DNA from: Spirochaetaceae bacterium
Lineage (GTDB): Bacteria; Spirochaetota; Spirochaetia; Treponematales; Breznakiellaceae
Reading direction: 5' to 3'
NCBI GenBank assembly: GCA_031268255.1
Contig: JAIRXO010000176.1
Span: forward strand, 1-5,875
DNA length: 5,875 nt
In this document: piece by piece, positions 4,852 to 5,875 of the stretch
How positions within the stretch are numbered: position 1 is the first letter of the stretch
Layout of the letters: the number at the start of each line of letters is the position of its first letter
Made by a program: the position numbers and the translations under genes
Notes under the pieces: generated by a model
Seen by the model: the letters and a program-made list of their open reading frames with translations, nothing else
Told to the model about the DNA's origin: nothing
Database searches by the model: none

Positions 4852-5875
4852 TGCGCTGTACCGGCGCCGCCATGGCCCTAAGCCTGACTACCCTGCCTCC
4901 GCCCAGATCGGAAAAGGCCCTGAAACGCTGACCGTCGTCCGAAAAGGGCGCGGGTTTTTCGCCGGGAAACGGCGGAAACCTCTCCTGGGTCCAGACAATC
5001 CTCTCATCGTCAAGACGCCATTCGGGATGGGCCGGATCAAAACGTATATAGGATTCGTGAACGCCCCGCTCGTTAAGAGGGGCCTCGTCAGTACACTGGA
5101 GGTACCGTATGATTCCGGCTTCCGCTTCGACGGACTGGATAACAGCCGAGTGTACCATGGACCCGTCGGCGCCCCTGAAAAGCAGCACGTCAAGGGGCCT
5201 GAGGTTTCCCACCCTGTCATCAACGGAAATAATTTCTGGACTCCGGGAATTAAAAAAACTTGTCCCCGCGTAACGGGCCGCGTCGCCCGGCCTCGGCGCT
5301 CCCAGGGAACGGCGGAGGGCGGCTCCGAGGTCGAGCCCGCCCCGGCGGGCCGTATAGTTAAGGATATGCCAGACAAAGCCCGAACAGTCCATGCCTACCC
5401 AGCCTATGCAGTACAGGTAATTATACACATCGCTCTGGCTGATCTCGCTGCCCCCGCTGAGTACATAGGGCCTGTGGGGAAGCCCCCGGTAGGAACCGGC
5501 CTTCATCCTGGCTATGTCAAAGAGGTCCCGGGAACTGGACCAGGTCCTTGAGGGAATATCGAGAATCATGACCTTTTCCCTTCCATCGCCAAGTTCTGAC
5601 GCATAACGGGAAAAATCTTCTTCCTCAAGGACAGTGCCGATAATATTCCAGAGAAAGGACGGATCGGCCTTGCCGCCGCCTATAAATTCCCACTCGGAAC
5701 CGGCAAGCTCGCTCCGCTCGTAATTCTGGGCAAAGGGCATACGGAGGGTCATCACCCGCCTGCCTATGATAAAAGTCCTGAAACATTCCCTGTACGCTTC
5801 TTCAATAACCGACTCGACGCCGTTCCCCCAGACTCTGGCGGGATCGGAAAAATTTGCCAGGGGATCGGTCTCAGA
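4835..5875 (-). CDS. NlpC/P60-like cysteine hydrolase, 5' end beyond right edge
   Basis: The frame ends at TAA (4837-4835) and is open to position 5875, so 346 residues are visible and the start is outside. A GTG at 5755 or ATG at 5752 could serve as a start, with purine-rich AGGCGG just upstream. However, the 40 codons before them have the same codon style and a plausible protein (VWGNGVESVIEEAYREC), so I take the gene to continue. The NlpC/P60 signature is GMDCSGFVW with the nucleophile Cys at visible residue 164 (codon 5386-5384). Next come LRPLDVLLF (the family's usual 'PGD..F' with Gly changed to Leu) and VHSAVIQSV with the catalytic His at residue 242 (codon 5152-5150). The segment IIRYLQCTDEAP may hold the third polar residue. 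Such enzymes usually cut peptide bonds in peptidoglycan stems or related amides. Export cannot be judged because the N-terminus is missing. About 125 residues before the Cys region match nothing I recognise. The gene converges on and overlaps the CHASE2 gene. Confidence 0.8.
   Translation of the reverse strand, partial: SETDPLANFSDPARVWGNGVESVIEEAYRECFRTFIIGRRVMTLRMPFAQNYERSELAGSEWEFIGGGKADPSFLWNIIGTVLEEEDFSRYASELGDGREKVMILDIPSRTWSSSRDLFDIARMKAGSYRGLPHRPYVLSGGSEISQSDVYNYLYCIGWVGMDCSGFVWHILNYTARRGGLDLGAALRRSLGAPRPGDAARYAGTSFFNSRSPEIISVDDRVGNLRPLDVLLFRGADGSMVHSAVIQSVEAEAGIIRYLQCTDEAPLNERGVHESYIRFDPAHPEWRLDDERIVWTQERFPPFPGEKPAPFSDDGQRFRAFSDLGGGRVVRLRAMAAPVQRINRGN

Noticed and set aside
4787..5551. 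A 254-codon plus-strand open frame opposite the NlpC/P60-like gene
   Set aside because: The minus-strand frame carries clear Cys and His motifs. The plus-strand product is a low-complexity Gly/Pro/Arg/Val-rich sequence typical of a shadow frame.

Overview
The window looks like a stretch of spirochaete chromosome, most likely from a Treponema-type organism of the termite-gut or related higher-GC group. This rests on family recognition and codon style, with no database search: a DUF5312-like protein (a family I know from treponemes), a DUF4398-like alanine-rich lipoprotein, a CHASE2 receptor of the long spirochaete form, and a moderately GC-rich base composition with frequent AGG, GGC and CTT codons. 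No tRNA, rRNA, CRISPR array, insertion sequence or phage gene was found. There is no obvious horizontally acquired island.

Layout from left to right. (1) Positions 1-141, minus strand: the first 47 codons of a small gene that runs off the left edge, tentatively a type II antitoxin-like protein. A perfect 7-bp dyad covers part of its ribosome binding site. (2) Positions 281-2404, minus strand: a tight two-gene operon. An exported lipoprotein (DUF4398-like) is followed 3 nt later by a 510-aa soluble DUF5312-like protein with no clear ribosome binding site of its own. (3) Positions 2405-2502: a compact divergent intergenic region with candidate back-to-back promoters whose -10 boxes overlap, plus a GC-rich hairpin just upstream of the lipoprotein's strong Shine-Dalgarno. 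(4) Positions 2503-4851, plus strand: a 782-aa membrane protein with a CHASE2-type extracytoplasmic sensor, about three further membrane helices and a C-terminal nucleotide-cyclase-like domain that has lost most catalytic residues. (5) Positions 4835-5875, minus strand: a gene overlapping the CHASE2 gene tail-to-tail by 17 bp. It encodes an NlpC/P60-like cysteine hydrolase, and its reading frame stays open to the right edge, so its start lies outside the window.

How the parts may relate (inference): three of the five products are probably envelope-linked: a lipoprotein, a transmembrane sensor and a putative peptidoglycan hydrolase or amidase. The lipoprotein and the DUF5312-like protein are very likely co-expressed. 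The divergent receptor may share regulation with them through the 98-bp intergenic region. The most interesting single observation is the apparent pseudocyclase output domain of the CHASE2 receptor. I see no clear evidence of a wholly new multi-gene system.
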